Made by a program: the position numbers and the translations under genes | Source of the DNA: Holothuria scabra | Lineage: Eukaryota; Echinodermata; Holothuroidea; Aspidochirotida; Holothuriidae | Assembly: GCA_037179385.1 (NCBI GenBank) | Contig: CM074187.1 | Location: forward strand, 15,253,450 to 15,317,449 | Reading direction: 5' to 3' | DNA: 64,000 nt | In this document: positions 1 through 12,140 of the stretch, piece after piece | Numbering within the stretch: position 1 is the stretch's first letter | Layout of the letters: each line of letters opens with the position of its first letter | Notes under the pieces: generated by a model | Seen by the model: the letters and a program-made list of their open reading frames with translations, nothing else | Told to the model about the DNA's origin: nothing | The model's database searches: none

Positions 1-617
1 AACATTGAGCCCATTATGCCATACTCATACTAGGCTAGTGCTTACAAACACCTTAGCATTTACGTTATCAAACGAGCCGACCGATTTTGAGAACGGTCTT
101 CCAAAAATTTCTTTTTTTGTGACGGTGTGTGATATACAAAACCTTCAGCAATGAAGAAATTTCGCGAATACATTCGCGTAATTTCTTTTGATTCTTACCT
201 GTAACCATATTTGTAGTCAGAATACGTTAAATTCGGCCAATTATTACGGGCAACTTCTCGGCGACGTCAGAGCATTTCCTCCTCTACACACAGCATATAA
301 TGCACGTACGGACGCAACTAACTACATACACTGTACTACTTTAGTACTGCATTACACTGTACTACATACCTTGCTGAGTATAGTCTGCCTTGCTAATACT
401 ATGCAAAGTACACAGTATCACGCAATGCTTATTTGGCTTTCGCTAGCACTAGCTGCGAATGATTACTAATAATTTGTTATTGACCAAATAAAGAGGGCAG
501 TATATAGTTAAAAAAAAACACAAATAACCTGAATGAAGAAATTGGTGGAATGGCGCGCTATCGAATTCCGGGACCGGACTCGCGCTTGAACACGCTCTTT
601 GACCGCGGACACCGACA
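1..617. other. no recognised gene
   Basis: AT-rich sequence without exon-like or repeat structure that I can name. Short open frames here show no family resemblance. Confidence 0.5.
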
Positions 618-770
618 TTGACCTATTTCCAAATAGCAATTACAAAGGATTGTCGGATAGAGTTTTGGTGTTTGTCATTTTTGTCAATGACATTTACTGC
701 GGTGAAAATTGACGCGCACACAAAACTCTATCCCACAATTCATTGTAATTGCTATTTGGAAATAGGTCAA
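618..770. mobile_element. palindromic MITE, family A, copy 1
   Basis: A 153-bp near-palindrome. The left arm starts TTGACCTATTTCC and AATAGCAATTACAAAGG; the right arm is its reverse complement ending GGAAATAGGTCAA. Close relatives lie at 40509-40658 and, more diverged, at 15114-15289. It has no coding capacity. A target duplication is not clear, so the superfamily is not assigned. Confidence 0.85.
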
Positions 771-978
771 TTGTGGAAGGAAACAATTGAAGGGAAGAAA
801 CTGAGGATGAAGGACAACCAGGAAAAAGAATGAAACCAAGATATGAAACAGGGGACAGGGACAAAAAGGAGAAAAAAGAGAGGTCGGTCAGATTGGCTGA
901 TGCAGGCTACCAATAGATCGAGGTTTTGATTTTGAGGAAGCCCAGCGGCGGGCCGGGTTCACGGTCATCAGTATCTCC

Positions 979-2140
979 CAGGGGTGGCGCCAGGATTTCC
1001 CCGACGGGGGACCAAGCTCCCCGACAGGGGGGCCAGCATTTCAAGGCCCCGACAAAGGCTTTGAGTTAGTCCCGGTGGGACGTGAATTAACAGATTTTTA
1101 GGCTCGCGCAGCGCGCGAAATTTTTGGCATTCTTTTCAACAAATACTTAAAAATCTGGAGTTTATTTTGAACACAAAATTTAAAATTTTTTAAAGAAATT
1201 TTGCTTTTGTGAGGACCATTAAAAAGTTGGGGTGTTTATTGAAGGATCTGTCCTCCATATGGGAAAAATCAAACACGTTTTATAGACGACAGCTGTAAAT
1301 ATTTAATCGTACTAGGCCTACGTTCTAAGGCTTCAACATGAGACTAGGTTGCCCGACATTTTCCTCCTTTTTTAAACGAAGATTTGAAAATTTAGAGCTC
1401 ATTTTATTGGAGAAATTTTGGAATTTAATGGAACAAAATTTGATTTGGGGTACAGTTATTATGAAATATTTGGGTTATTTATTAAGTGATATGACTTTCA
1501 AGAGAGAAATTAGGTATAATGTTGGGGTGATTAACAGACTGAGTTGGCTTTGGTTAGTTATTGTACGGAGTATCCATCGAAATTGGAAAATTTTGCTAAT
1601 TTTAACAATCTGAAGCTTATACTGGAGAAAACTTGTAATTTTGTGACAGATTTACCGGTTTTATGGAAGAATCTAGTCTTCTTACAAGAAAATCAAGTAG
1701 GGCGTGATCTGTAGTTTGGTTGGGGTTACTGAATATCATCATGCAGATTAAGGCCCTCGGACCATATTGGGAAAATTCTCCCGGAAACAATTTGGCTTCC
1801 CATACATTTAAAGTTTTATATTTTATATATTGACATAGACGTACGGGAGCGTTTCAGTTTGGGAGGGGCAGAATTGTCTCTTTTTTCTGAAAAATGTAAT
1901 TTTGCCCGAAAGACTATCAAAGTGCAGAACACAGAAATTTTTTTAAAATTGAGAACCTCCAGACAGCAGAAAATGGCATTTCCCGGGCTCGTACCTAAAA
2001 ACAAATCAGTCATTTTTTGAGCTCTCTTTCGCAATGTAATTTTCAACTTTATAATATTGTCCCAAAACGAAGAACAATTTGCAAGCTTGCAATTTTCTGT
2101 TAAGTAATCTGTTCGACCAAAACACTCTATCTATTTTGTA
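979..2140. repeat. dispersed 1.1-kb repeat, copy 1
   Basis: From about 1041 to 2133 the sequence is clearly related to 31621-32637. Shared blocks include TTGGGGTGTTTATTGAA, CTGAATATCATCATGCAGAT and a C-terminal-like block before ACACTCTATCTAT. A hAT-like terminus CAGGGGTGGCGCCAGG begins at 979. It is non-coding and probably a non-autonomous transposon or part of one. Confidence 0.75.
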
Positions 2141-3026
2141 CGTGACTTCCCGAACTCCAGACTATAAATGATTTTCCTTTCTATGTATTTGAATTTTTGA
2201 AAATATGTCACGTTACAAGGTGGCTTCAAATGAATTTCCAGTCAGACTTATTGGGAGACATTTTCACAGTCACTACCGTTTATCGTCGGCCTATGTGTAG
2301 CTGAAACGGCCTTTCTGATTTTTATTACCGTTACTAGAATTCGACTGTCGGGGCAGGCCAGGTGGCAGAACATTGGTCACCGCATACACCTGAACAACCT
2401 CTCGTCTGTTTTTGTGAGGAAAATTCGGAATTGTGAGTTTCCTTGAAGAATATTATCTTTTAGTGAGAAAAATCGACGGGCGCTGGCGCGGGAGGCCGGG
2501 GGGCATGGCCTGTTAGTATCTCCTATAGTTGCTAACAGGGTCGCAGAATAGGCCTATTGGAAAATTGGACCCCAAGTCGCCTTCAAGTAAATTCAAAGTT
2601 AACATGCCACAACTTCTTCGAAGACAGCCTGTAGTAAGGGTTCCGGCGGGGCCGCGCGGACGAGCCCGACTGAGTTCTAGGTCATTAGGCCTAAGTTCGT
2701 CCAAAGAGAAAATCGTCGGGACCCAATACCAGAGCGGGCACATGTTTAAAATCGATGAAATTTGACTTCTCTTTCCGGCTACTGCACAGGCGAGAGTGCA
2801 CAAACCGCCCCCAAGTTTGACAGGAAATGCAGTCACGCCTCTTGGATTAGTAATTCATCATGAATGTCTCTTCAGGCAAAATCATAAGAACATTCCGCCT
2901 TACACCTAATCCTGAGGAATCTACTATGATCTTATCCCACTAGACTGGAAGAATCCGGGGCTGATCAACCTGGAGTAGTGAGCTAGAAATTTATAACTAG
3001 GGCCCAGATCACATTTTGAGGGGGTT
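2141..3026. other. no recognised gene; partly GC-rich
   Basis: There is no exon-like structure. A GC-rich patch near 2475-2510 and 2640-2700 gives open frames on both strands with no family resemblance. Confidence 0.4.
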
Positions 3027-4902
3027 CCAGTTTCAGTTTTATTCTCAGTTCATCCTCAATATGAGGTATAAGAGACATAGGTTATTATAAAAGATACATA
3101 ACACACAGTTTGTAACAAAAAGCATAAGGCATCAAAATAAGGACAAAAGATAAGGAAAAAGGAAAAGGAAAAAAAAGGACGTGAAATTACAAACTTAGAA
3201 ACCTACAAATGACGTCAGATCAGAATAAGACATTATGGAGTGCAGTTCGATAGTAGGGAACATATACAACAATATAACTCAGAGAGTAGTTCAGGCTTCA
3301 AATCTGATTGGTAAAGTTCATTGATGGGATGTTTTAGAAACTATGAATTATTTTCCCGCAAAATATACTTAAATTTACTAAGGACTTAATGTTACCTTTT
3401 TGGAAAAGCTGTCTCATTTTTAAGGCACTGGCATTTCTTCTATATTAGGGCTTAGTATAGTTACATCGCTCTACTGATAATTTTGGGCATTCAAAAATGT
3501 AATGAAATTCATCACCTAGCTTATCCTGAGAACAAAGGGTACAAATTCTATCATTGAATAAAATATTCTGGTATCTTCCAGTTACTGAGGGAATTTTACT
3601 ATTACTACAACGAAATCTGCATAAGTTTATACGATTAGTAGCTGAGAGGGTAGTTAGGTATTTTTCAAGTTTCAAATCCGTTTTAAATATTCTATAAATG
3701 TTACATTGACTATTATCCTGAACTTCGGTGGACCATTCTTGCTGGGAAATATCACTTAATCTTAGTTTAACGGTTTTTTTTCAACCAAGGGTAATTTACG
3801 GTAGAAGATCTCACAGAACCTGCAATTGACACATTATCATGGTTGTTCCATACAAATGGCATTCCAACTCTATTAAATATGTCATGTACCTTTTTAATCC
3901 AGGGAGAGCTATATATACCTTTATCATGAAGGATAGGCAAGAATGTATACATAAGATGTGCTAACTTGTGATCACTGCTAATAACTGTCCTACCCCCAAA
4001 TTCAACCATTCTTAAATGAATTATATCTGCAACCTTGTAACGTCCTAGCTCACCATACGTCATACAATTTGGGGTACTTTTCTTAACCTTTAAGATCTGT
4101 TTACAAAAATTGAGTTGGAATGCTTCCAATTGTTTAACGTCTTCATAACCCCAATTTCACATCCATACAGTAACACAGGTAAAACAATTTGATCAAACAA
4201 CTGTAGCAATAAATCCAATGGCAAATTAAGATTATACGACTTAGTGAGTAAACTATAAAGTGTTTTTCCAGCGGAATTTACTTGTTTATATTTAGCCTTG
4301 GTAAACTTATTATTATAATTAAAGGTGACACCCAAATAGCTGTACTCATCAACGACATTAACAACTTTCCCTGCCAAATGAAATGTTTGAACTTTCCTAA
4401 TTAACTTTCCCTTTCGAAAAATAACAATCTTAGACTTACTCGTATTAACAGACATATGACAGGCATTGCAGTAATCTTCTACCCCTTTTAACGCTAGTTT
4501 CATATCGGACTCAGTTTCAGCGAGGACGATAGTATCATCAGCATAGAGTAACGTAAATAACTTAATAAAAACATCGACATCTTCGTTGCTTAAGTGTTCG
4601 CACATTGATTGTGACAAATGCTCTAATCCATTGTAGTAATGACTAATGAACTCACCAAAGTCGTTAAGAAAAATAGAGAATAAAACCGGTGATAGGTTCT
4701 CACCTTGCCTTACCCCTACATTACAATTAAAGAGATTAGACTTTCCCCCGTCGTTGATAACACATGATTTCGCATTTCTGTAAAGAGTATAAATTACATC
4801 GAGGACTCTGCCATTTATGTCATAGGAAATTAATTTTGCCCATAGAGAGGTCCTATCTACCAGATCAAAAGCTTTTTTGTAGTCCCAAACAGCAACTGAC
4901 AT
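3027..4902 (-). pseudogene. 5'-truncated, frameshifted non-LTR retrotransposon (LINE) reverse transcriptase
   Basis: Frame 4902-4090 encodes a reverse transcriptase core: DYKKAFDLVDR, GVRQGENLSPVLFSIFLNDF, the catalytic LLYADD box (about residues 115-121), and SKSKIV, then YSYLGV. The next part is in another frame (4129-3767), and the C-terminal cysteine-histidine segment (CTLC...DEFHYIFECP) is back in the first frame (3675-3445), so at least two frameshifts have occurred. ORF1 and the endonuclease are missing upstream. The 3' end probably lies near 3027-3046, where AATAAAACTGAAACTGG is read on the minus strand. The clade is not assigned; the C-terminal Cys-His pattern is common in CR1/L2-like elements. 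Dead copy. Confidence 0.9.
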
Positions 4903-6112
4903 TTTAAAAAAAAACTTGATTATTTATAAATTCATTTTCGAGTTTCTCGCCATTTATGCAAAAGCAAGGGTAGAGTTTCTTCAAGTAGGCATGGTGTACG
5001 TAGCCTGGGTTTCTGGGCCCACAGAGTTTTATTCAGTGTCATTTTGTCAGAGCAGATTGAAGAGTATACTCTACACCTGTGTAATGCTTTAATTAAGCTG
5101 TTTGTCCGTGATTAATGAGTCTTCCGTGGCTGTGTTTACGTGCTGAAACTAATCGTCCTGGGCTGGTTACAGTATAATTCTTGTTTTGGGGGCTTGGACA
5201 GGGTATCAATTATAAGACCTAAGCATGGGCATGTCCTCTGCACCTTTTGAGAGGAGGAGACTCTACCATATCGTTACCCACTTTTAATCCAATCCAAACT
5301 AAAATTAAAAAAAAACTACATACTACATGAAGACATAAATATGCTCAGAAAGTATTTCACATTGCTCTTTATCAGTTCCGAGTCCAAGAAATTCTGTACC
5401 AATGCCTCCTATACAACTTTGAAACATTTCGCGCTGGACACGCATTCACCTCCAGCATTAAGCATATTGGACTATTTCAACGGTAAAGGTTCCTGTAGTT
5501 GTGATTCAAGAGAAACATGGAAATGCAACGTTACGGAGTTGTTATCTCTTATTTCCGATTTCTCTTTCTTCAACCTTGCTATTTGGAAAACATGGGCTAT
5601 TTAAAAAGAAAAACATAATGATTTTCCAGGTTTGCCTGGAGGCCTTAATTGACAAAATAATTAAGAGTTTACTCCCGAAGACCATGCAGTCGCCCAATCC
5701 GACTTTTTTGGTTCAGTTTGCCCCTATAGGCTAGGGCAGATTCATTGTAAAACAACTCTTTTTCAATTTTTCTCGATAACAGCAAAATTAAGGAATCTTT
5801 GTGACCATTACCCCACTTTTCGGGGCTTTTGGGCGTTCGGCATAATTTTGGCAACCTATTGCATCTGTCAGTCTGTCGGAGCTTATAGCAGCTGTCCCTC
5901 AGTCAGGTTGCCCATCGAACAAAGAGGTACATTTTATGCTAAGTTTTCGCTTTTTTCTACAAGCATGAACGATTTTGTTATTTTTGGATAAAAAATCAAC
6001 CATAACTCAATTTTTCAGATGAAACTGCGCACTGAAAAAGGTGGAAATATTCGTCTTTTGCCAGTCATGCTAAATTATACAACAATTCCAGTATATCTAT
6101 GCCCTCTGAAAC
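4903..6112. other. no recognised gene
   Basis: AT-rich intergenic DNA. Several short frames overlap on opposite strands and none resembles a known domain. Confidence 0.4.
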
Positions 6113-7555
6113 AGTGGCGTACCTATAATTTTTCCAGCAAGCACCCAAATGTTCTGATTTTGTCTTGAGTGTGAACTCTACTGTATTATGAAGGGAATTT
6201 CTGTCGCGTGGAGGGGGCCGAAAATTTGGGTCCTTTTACCGATTTCACATTTGTAAATATAAAGGTTGTGTTGCAGAGAATAGTTTAGATTCAGAGTTTA
6301 ATACAAGCCTAAGGATATTTGAATGATATTTGGGGGACTATCGGAAAATTTGTGTTTCATGGTAACATTTGTCTGAAATAGCATGTAGACTGAAGATCTT
6401 TGTTGTTACATAATGTTATCTAAGGAGCGCAAATTGAGGCTTTGCAATTCCGCGCGCGGAAAATTTTGCCTTTTTAAAACTAATAATTACAAACATGGAC
6501 TTTTTTGTTAGCAAAACTTCGGAATTTTATGAGGGAAAAGTTGGTAAAACCGCACTGTGGTTGGCTGGTGTCTCAAATGGCAAATTCCGAATTTTTCACT
6601 TTTTCGAGCTACACCCTGAAACTACGTCACTGCTCTGCAACATTGAACTTTGATAACATTTTGGCACTTCAATAACTAAAGAATCCATCTACACAGACTT
6701 CTCAACTGACAGGGTTGAAAGGTATCTGATGATAGGTGTGTATGGAACCATTTGAGTACCCTAGGTCAATGTTTCCCTGCCTGGAATATGAAGTCTTGCT
6801 CGAAAGGCTATCTTCAGTTGACGCGAACCGTACAGAAATTTTGAAAAATCGCGACCCCTCAGACAGCCTGAAATGGCATGTCTCAGGCTTGTAAGTAGTA
6901 GTTAAGTTTTCCGACATTTTCTTTTAAGTGTGAACACCACTGTATTAGGGACACAATTTGCGAGCGCCGAAATTGTTGTCCCTTTTAAACAAATATATGT
7001 AGAAATGGAGCTTGTTTTGCAGAAAGCTTTGGATTCTGGTTTTCCTGTGAGGAAATTTAAAGTGTTGAGGTTACTGAATAATTCACACTTCCTTCATATT
7101 GGTGGCAATCTGAGAATGATTGCGACGATTTAATCGTCGTTGCTACATAATGTTATCTAAGGCCTACGAACTGACTAGGCTCTCACATTACATTTCAAGA
7201 GATTCTCAGAGTTTTTTGTCCTTTTTAGACGAAATATTTCAATATCAAGAGCTTTCCTTGCAGAAAATTTGGAATTCTTTGAAAGAAAATTGATAAAAAA
7301 GCAATATTGCTGCCGGTGTCACATATGTTAAACATCCGACTTTGTCATTTCCAAAGCTCGGAAAAGTTTACCAAACTGATTTATGAGCAAGCACTAATGC
7401 ACTTCATATTGCACCTTACTTTGCGTGCCGGAAAGTTTGTTCTTTTTGAGATTTGGAAAAATGAAAAAAGGGGTTTTCTGACCCAGTAAGTTGGGGACAA
7501 AAACATGCTTCCGCCCCTCATTTTTCACTGGAGGCTGTCGCCCCGCTTCCTACGC
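6113..7555. repeat. dispersed hAT-like repeat debris
   Basis: It begins with a hAT-like terminus CAGTGGCGTACC and ends with CCGCTTCCTACGCCTATG, whose reverse complement opens the repeat at 42234. Segments between 6200 and 7540 reappear inverted between about 41405 and 43145. A duplicated flank is not present, so the ends may belong to two merged insertions. Non-coding. Confidence 0.65.
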
Positions 7556-7560
7556 CTATG

Positions 7561-7690
7561 GTTTACCTTGAATATGCAATATTTATATCACGAAAGGACT
7601 CTGATACTTCATGTTGGAAAACTGGACTAAATTTGCGGAAATTAAAAGTTTTTTAAAACAATTTGGAGTGACTGTTTGTGTTTTATATAT
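7561..7690. repeat. fragment of a dispersed repeat also at 46240 and 51040
   Basis: It shares GTTTACCTT and the following ATATGCAATATT block with 46339 and 51161. Diverged and short. Confidence 0.4.
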
Positions 7691-8199
7691 CGTCCGATTG
7701 ACGTGACCACTCTGAGTTATCCTAGTCTTTGCCTCTTTTCAATGGTTGATAGGGGGAAATTTGGTTTGCTGCTTTGGACTGCTGCTCGACGGCTTAACTG
7801 AGCAAAGCGGGCGACTTTCTCAATCGGACACTGAATAAGTTCCTGAGAGGGACAACCTCATGGAACGATCAATCGACATACACAATTGAAATTCACCGTT
7901 CACAACCCCAATTTCCCACGACTATAAACAGATAAACAGCTTATGCTAACAATGAACAAGATAATTTTCAAAATTGTAGATGTACGAGGGAAAGGTCTCA
8001 AGGAGGTAAAGTATCGAAAAGTTCAGTACACAAAACAATTATTAGCTCACTTCATTCCCAGTTTTCTAAATCATCCCAATTAAGGCAAGATTTATCGCTT
8101 ATGCGTCAAAAAAGGGCGTCAATCCGCTTTGACTGATTGAAATGTGCGTGGTTTACATACATGACTTACAAACCGGCAGAGGCTATCGCCTCGCGTTAT

Positions 8200-8498
8200 C
8201 ATAAATTGTCGAAAAGCGTACAGAAATTTTGAAAAATGGCGACCCCGAAAACAGTCGGAAATAGCATTTCTCAACCCAGGATGAAAGAAGTCGTTATTCC
8301 GAGCTTTTGTTGGCAATAAAATGTCCCCTTCAATTAAAATTGGGCAAAATGATCACAAATGACCGGATAACATGTTCCACTGCCATTTTTCTGGCAAAAT
8401 TATGTACAATTTATACGGCTGTATGTCCCCCGTTAGTAGGTGTAATCGGTCGATTATGAACATTCCAGAACTTTTGCAACTTTCGCCTGAACACAGTT
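8200..8498. repeat. dispersed repeat, inverted relative to 11189-11470
   Basis: CATTCCAGAAC...TTGCAACTTTCGCC near 8461, and the block with AATTGAAGGGG and ATTGCCAACAAAAGCTC (minus strand), are matched in the opposite orientation at about 11265-11470. The first part carries the same motif (GAAAAATGGCGACCCC) as other repeats in the window. Confidence 0.6.
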
Positions 8499-8499
8499 A

Positions 8500-8618
8500 A
8501 AAATGCCTGTAAAATTACAGTAACAACAAGGAAATACATGGGCATCCCGGCTGCAAATGCAGCAGGGATTCTTATGAACGTATCTCTTTGTTTTTAACTG
8601 TAATTTTACAGGCGTTTC
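8500..8618. mobile_element. small palindromic MITE, family C
   Basis: The left arm AAATGCCTGTAAAATTACAG and the right arm CTGTAATTTTACAGGCGTTT are reverse complements around a 70-bp non-coding core. TTAA-like bases flank both sides, but a clean duplication is not certain. Confidence 0.65.
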
Positions 8619-9900
8619 TTTAACAATGACTACCCTGCCTTTTCGGGTATAGTGTGTTGCGCAAGACTATAGTGAAACTGAAGAAAACTCTGTAATTTGC
8701 CTGATATGTCGCCAATTTTTGTATTTTTATTTTATTGCAGTGATATAACTTATAGCCTCTTGTAAGCTGCACTACACAGTTTTAAATTAAGACATTGTAT
8801 TTGAAAAGTTGAAACATTTTCAAGAGTAAGATTACGTAGAAAAACGTGGGCAGTGAATATGCGGAATGCTGATGAAGCATATGCTCGTCAGATGACAATA
8901 TCCCATACGACTGTCATCTCAAGTTGGGCTGAGGTGCCATTGGGTATATGCCCACATATCTTGAAAGTTCCAGAAGGTAAGATTCGAGTGCGTCTCTTAC
9001 CTGTCCGTTGGTGGGCATTAGACATGGGCGCAATGGAATAAGGTTTAAGCAGAGAATTGGGAATTTTAAAAAATGAAAGAGCCTAACCTCAAAATTACGA
9101 ACCTTTTTCAAGTAAGTCAAGCCTAAAAAATTTTCGAACTCGTAAAATTTGAATCCTCAAGATTAGACCGTAAATCAGATTTTTGCAAAGTTTTCATCCA
9201 GTGCGCCGAGCATCTCTTCAAAGATTGTGCACGAAGGGACGAGGGTTTTGAGTTTGGATGATTTTGTTGGCAATCAGTTTGTTTTTCAAGTTTTCATAAA
9301 TTCTGTTCTGCACCACTATTATACATTGACTAAAAAGGAACATAAAATTAAAAAGACCCATCATCATGGTCTGGCGTTGTGATTGGTCACCGTATGAGGC
9401 TGTCTTGTTTTGCATCTGTGTGGAAATTTGTTACTCGAACAAAATTACAAACTTCCCATTCAACAGTAATTAAGGTAGAATTCAAATTTCTTCTGTCTTG
9501 AAAGACCTCTTCAATATCTGTTGATTCTGTTAAATAATCAGTTAAAAAAGGCAAACGAAGTGCTGGAAAAAAAGGTTAGCATTACTCGCTGTCAAACTCG
9601 TATTGCCTCCTTACTACATCTGAACATGTACATGTAGCAACTCAACAGTTGAAAATGGGGTCGTACTGATTATCCTGATAAAATGTGCCACTCCCCACCA
9701 ACATTCCGTTTGTTTAATTATAATTAACTATCATGAACACATGGGTGCCTCAGTTCTGCAGCTTGAATTGAGCATTGGATCATACCAGTTCATAGGAAAA
9801 TTCGAAAAATCACGGTCGTGACCAAGATCGAGTCAGAATTGTGGAGTAGTTCTTCACTTCAATGGTAATAGGAAGGTTACTTTGAAATTGAAAATAAGTA
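8619..9900. other. no recognised gene
   Basis: AT-rich, with no exon-like or repeat structure that I can support. Confidence 0.4.
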
Positions 9901-9904
9901 TATC

Positions 9905-10075
9905 CCTGAGATGTCAACAAGTCTCCATCCCCAAGTCCCAAGTCAAGTTGCAAGTCAGAGGTGTCAGTTCTCAAGTCAAGACCCAAGTCTTTTTGAACCC
10001 AAGTCTCAAGTAAGTCGCAAGTCCCCAAAACCGGGGCTCGAGTAGGACTCGAGTCCAAGTCCCAGACTCGAGTCA
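9905..10075. repeat. degenerate CAAGTC tandem repeat
   Basis: CAAGTC/CAAGTCC recurs about every 7-14 bases and ends in ACTCGAGTCCAAGTCCC and ACTCGAGTC. The minus-strand open frame through it is an artefact of the repeat. Similar ACTCGAGTC-type repeats occur in other aquatic animal genomes. Confidence 0.75.
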
Positions 10076-10417
10076 TCATCTCTGGTATACCCTCCGGATT
10101 ATATGTGCAATGGAGCTGCAGGTTTCCCTTCCCAAAAGAAAAAGATTGTCGGCATATTTTGAATTCAATGTATTTTGTCTCCGGAAAATAAGCTGTAACT
10201 GGTGCGAGCGTACGAAAGTAAGGAAAACGCCGTAGGGACACCTGTATAAGCTTTTTGGCTAATTTTCTTTGGTATAATAGTCATTGTTTTGGAGGTAAGA
10301 CATTTTGCTACTTTCACTTGTAGTTGCCTCTTCTTTCATTAGACAGGCAAGGATGAACCTCCAAATCGGCACCCCACCCCGTATACCCCGCTGGCGCACT
10401 TCAAAACCCGGGGCCCC

Positions 10418-10663
10418 TCTGCATGGTCAAGTGGTTAGAATATTAGACTTACAGTCGGGAGGTCGAGTCTTGGCCGGGTCATACCGAACTGAAGACCTTA
10501 AAAACGGAACCTACTGCCATTGTGCTTTGTGCTCTGCATAAGCAATGGAGTAGGGAAAACAAGCCAGTGAGCCACAACTGGAAAAAAGCTCGTGGCTCGC
10601 TCGACTTAAACCAATTGGTTAGAAACTGGACCGATAAATTCCATCTGACCTGACCTAACCTCT
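10418..10663 (+). mobile_element. tRNA-derived SINE, copy 1 (most complete)
   Basis: The tRNA-like head has a box A resemblance (TGGTCAAGTGGTTAGA) and a box B resemblance (GGTCGAGTCTT). A body follows (CTGCATAAGCAATGGAGTAG, AGTGAGCCACAACTGG), then the tail AACCAATTGGTTAGAAACTGG and CCATCTGACCTGACCTAACC. Body and tail recur at 12074-12140 and 48353-48480 (minus), and more diverged at 49560-49810 (plus). Confidence 0.8.
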
Positions 10664-11188
10664 GGGAAAAATCCTGGCTCCGTCCCTGTTCAATTACTTC
10701 TGAGAATTCCCGGAACATAAATCAATTAAAGATAAAAACTCTGAGTGAAGGATGTTCTTGACATCTGTTGAAAGTAAACTGTTTCCATGCAAATCCTGGA
10801 TGCAAATTTTGTCATGGAAATAATTTGAAATGCACAAAGTAAGCACGATTTACACGTTTTCGCCATATTTGCTAACTCTAGAAAGTAATAGCACATCTCA
10901 ACATTTCCCCAAACTTAGCACCATTTTGCATCTAAACGTGAACAACTTCTCAGAGAGGGAGGAGCTTTCATGCCCCCTCAACCATCTCTCGATAATAAAT
11001 GTACATATTTCGAGAAAGCATGGTTGTAATTTCCATCCCGATTATTTAAACATTGTGCGGAAGAGAACACAATGGCCCTTCAATAAAATTTTCTAGCAAA
11101 GCGAGCGGAAAATTATGGATACATCCTTCTGGCAAGTCTTTAAATGCCCCTACATTGAATTAGGGCCATATGCCTGTAACCGACATTC
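10664..11188. other. no recognised gene
   Basis: No exon-like structure or family resemblance in this stretch. Confidence 0.4.
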
Positions 11189-11470
11189 ATGGTCGTTTTT
11201 ACTCAGCCTGACCTGAAGTGGTCTTGCACAATACAAAATTTTTACCCCAAGCAGAAGAACATTCGGGTGAAAGTTGCAAAAACTTTCTGGAATGTTCTCC
11301 GTTGCCACATCATACACGAGCATACCCGAGAAAGCACAGGTGCATTACGTAACCGGATTTTTATCCGGCGGATAATGGTACATTTTCTCTGGTAATTTTC
11401 TGGTCGTTTTACAAGTTGATCATTTTAATTGAAGCAAGCGTTTTATTGCGAACAAAAGCTCAAAATAACG
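11189..11470. repeat. dispersed repeat, inverted partner of 8200-8498
   Basis: It shares GTGAAAGTTGCAAAA, CTGGAATGTTC and ATCATTTTAATTGAAG with the reverse complement of 8280-8495. Non-coding. Confidence 0.6.
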
Positions 11471-12073
11471 AATCCTTAAAACGCATGTGAAATGCCTATT
11501 CCACTGACAGATTGACCACCATTTTACAAAATTTTCGGTAGGCTTTGCTCCAATTCATGGTGGTGGGTTTTATAGTAGACTGATCAAGTCAGAAACCTAC
11601 ACACCCCTACAAGAATATGCAACCCCACCAAGAACATGGACCACTGGTGGGGCATGGATGCCAACAAAGTAAAATATGAATCCACAGTATTCAGTGACAA
11701 AAAGATAACCATTTTTTCTTTTTTACATCATAAAGTCACGGGTAATGTCTGATTTCTGAGGGCAAATATACATTCACCGCCCACTAATTTTGTGCCCCAA
11801 ACCTCCCCCATGACACCACACCCCCTGACACAATCCGGGCAACGCGCCTGTGCTGAGTTATGCCTCTGACAGTGATTCTCGACCAGGTTGGTAATCCTTC
11901 CTTTGCTTGCATTGAGCTGTCATGGGGCACATTCTTCGGCAATTTTCGTTCATATGTGGCTCTGCAGCATGATGGTATTCTTTCAGCTTAGCGTTAATGC
12001 CCATTGGAGGGTGACGTCACATAATTTATTGCCACCATTGATACCGACCCTTTGACTTCCCAAGTTGATTGAC

Positions 12074-12140
12074 GTTAGGTTAGATGGAGTTTTATGGCCC
12101 AGTTTCTAACCAATTGGTTAAAGGGGAGCAGGCCATGGCC
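12074..12140 (-). mobile_element. SINE tail fragment, copy 2
   Basis: On the minus strand AACCAATTGGTTAGAAACTGG is followed by CCATCTAACCTAAC, nearly identical to the end of the 10418 copy. The head is missing, so it is 5'-truncated. Confidence 0.75.

Noticed and set aside
188..469. 93-codon frame at the left edge
   Set aside because: No family resemblance; Cys/His/Thr-rich composition typical of a chance frame.
3027..4902. Active LINE
   Set aside because: The 5' half is missing and at least two frameshifts break the reverse transcriptase.
9810..10241. 143-codon minus-strand frame
   Set aside because: Most of it is the translated CAAGTC repeat; no domain and no splice structure.
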